64,000 nt of DNA from Fibrobacter succinogenes (lineage in GTDB: Bacteria; Fibrobacterota; Fibrobacteria; Fibrobacterales; Fibrobacteraceae), in NCBI GenBank assembly GCA_902762795.1, contig CACWPM010000012.1, positions 140,801 through 204,800 on the forward strand, given 5' to 3'. Under the pieces are notes generated by a model. That model was not told the origin of the DNA and did no database searches. It saw only the letters and a program-made list of their open reading frames with translations. A program made the translations under genes and the position numbers. Positions 63,796 to 64,000 of the stretch are shown here, one piece after another (the stretch's first letter is position 1; each line of letters begins with the position of its first letter).

Positions 63796-63993
63796 TCATT
63801 TCTGCTCAAGGTTTGCCTTGATTTCAAGAATTTCCGTTTCAGAGAGTCTGGTGTACTCTACAATTTTATCAACAGGTTCATTTTTCAACAGCATCCTCGT
63901 AGCCATCTCGCGAGCCTTGTCTTGCGCACCCTCTTGAAAGCCCTCATACCTGAGGACTGCATCATCGTAATCTTTCATCCATGAATTCGACAT
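63796..63993 (-). CDS. Tandem small ORF, copy C
   Basis: The product is 65 aa. The first 31 residues equal copy B; after that it differs (TRMLLKNEPVDKIVEYTRLS, ETEILEIKANLEQK). The 5' half is conserved at base level while the 3' half has diverged. It lies 21 nt upstream of copy B. Its upstream sequence ATATTTCTT matches that before copy B, so a further copy probably lies beyond the window edge. Confidence 0.6.
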   Translation of the reverse strand: MSNSWMKDYDDAVLRYEGFQEGAQDKAREMATRMLLKNEPVDKIVEYTRLSETEILEIKANLEQK

Positions 63994-64000
63994 ATTTCTT

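Larger units (their letters stand above)
63477..64000. repeat. 219-bp-period tandem array (at least three units)
   Basis: Identical 91-bp cores begin at 63477, 63696 and 63915, each exactly 219 bp apart; the third is cut by the window end. Each covers the start of one small ORF and its upstream spacer. Confidence 0.9.

Overview
The window looks like a chromosomal segment of a Fibrobacter-type bacterium (Fibrobacter succinogenes or a close relative). This is inferred from content and is not proven. The signs are a secreted GH16 beta-glucanase with a C-terminal tail, a lipoprotein with a poly-Ser linker of the SSSS/KSSSS kind, a carboxynorspermidine decarboxylase, many two-membrane-type lipoproteins, and intergenic DNA packed with short degenerate repeats. 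Most genes are housekeeping. No insertion sequence with a recognisable transposase, no CRISPR array, no rRNA and no prophage was seen.

Layout. 0-10 kb: a stand-alone RelA/SpoT-type alarmone synthetase, a DUF1653 protein, a YhhN-like membrane protein, a GH16 glucanase, a MATE exporter, a class I/II aminotransferase, pth, a TlpA-like thioredoxin lipid-side protein and two related lipoproteins, rplY. 10-20 kb: tRNA-Gln, ispE, ftsK, a CHASE2 adenylate/guanylate cyclase, and a folK-dNK-panC operon. 20-31 kb: rho with a very long N-terminal extension, proC, a sigma-54 activator, two tandem TraB/GumN lipoproteins next to a FecCD-type ABC importer and an envelope lipoprotein, nspC, tsaE. 31-47 kb: an FAD oxidoreductase-sufE-membrane protein cluster, a secreted pentapeptide-repeat protein, radA, a convergent GGDEF / EAL pair, an SDR oxidoreductase divergent from an XRE regulator, rlmN, a TPMT-like methyltransferase, a SEC-C protein, and a broken argC. 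47-64 kb: tRNA-Arg, PBP1A, a pair of unrecognised paralogues, groL/groS, obgE-HU-smpB-amidase, a Ser-rich lipoprotein, yebC, a secreted unknown, a phosphohexomutase with an apparent frameshift, and a tandem array of small ORFs at the right edge.

The most unusual content is: (1) a family of intergenic composite repeats, in which arrays of TTAGGT-like or AGAACTTAG-like words and their complements flank a conserved GCGGC-TTCG-CCGC hairpin, some touching start or stop codons; (2) a 219-bp-period tandem array of short ORFs that resemble the C-terminal tail of Rpn/PD-(D/E)XK transposase-nucleases; (3) a tandem pair of A+T-rich, uncharacterised paralogues at 50.3-52.6 kb; (4) a REP-like repeat that supplies the signal peptide of the GH16 enzyme; (5) the TraB/GumN-ABC cluster. 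Two core metabolic genes (argC, phosphohexomutase) are frameshifted, so some sequence or assembly error is possible.

All calls are from reading the sequence; no database search was run. Start codons were chosen by ribosome-binding site, signal-peptide form and family length.
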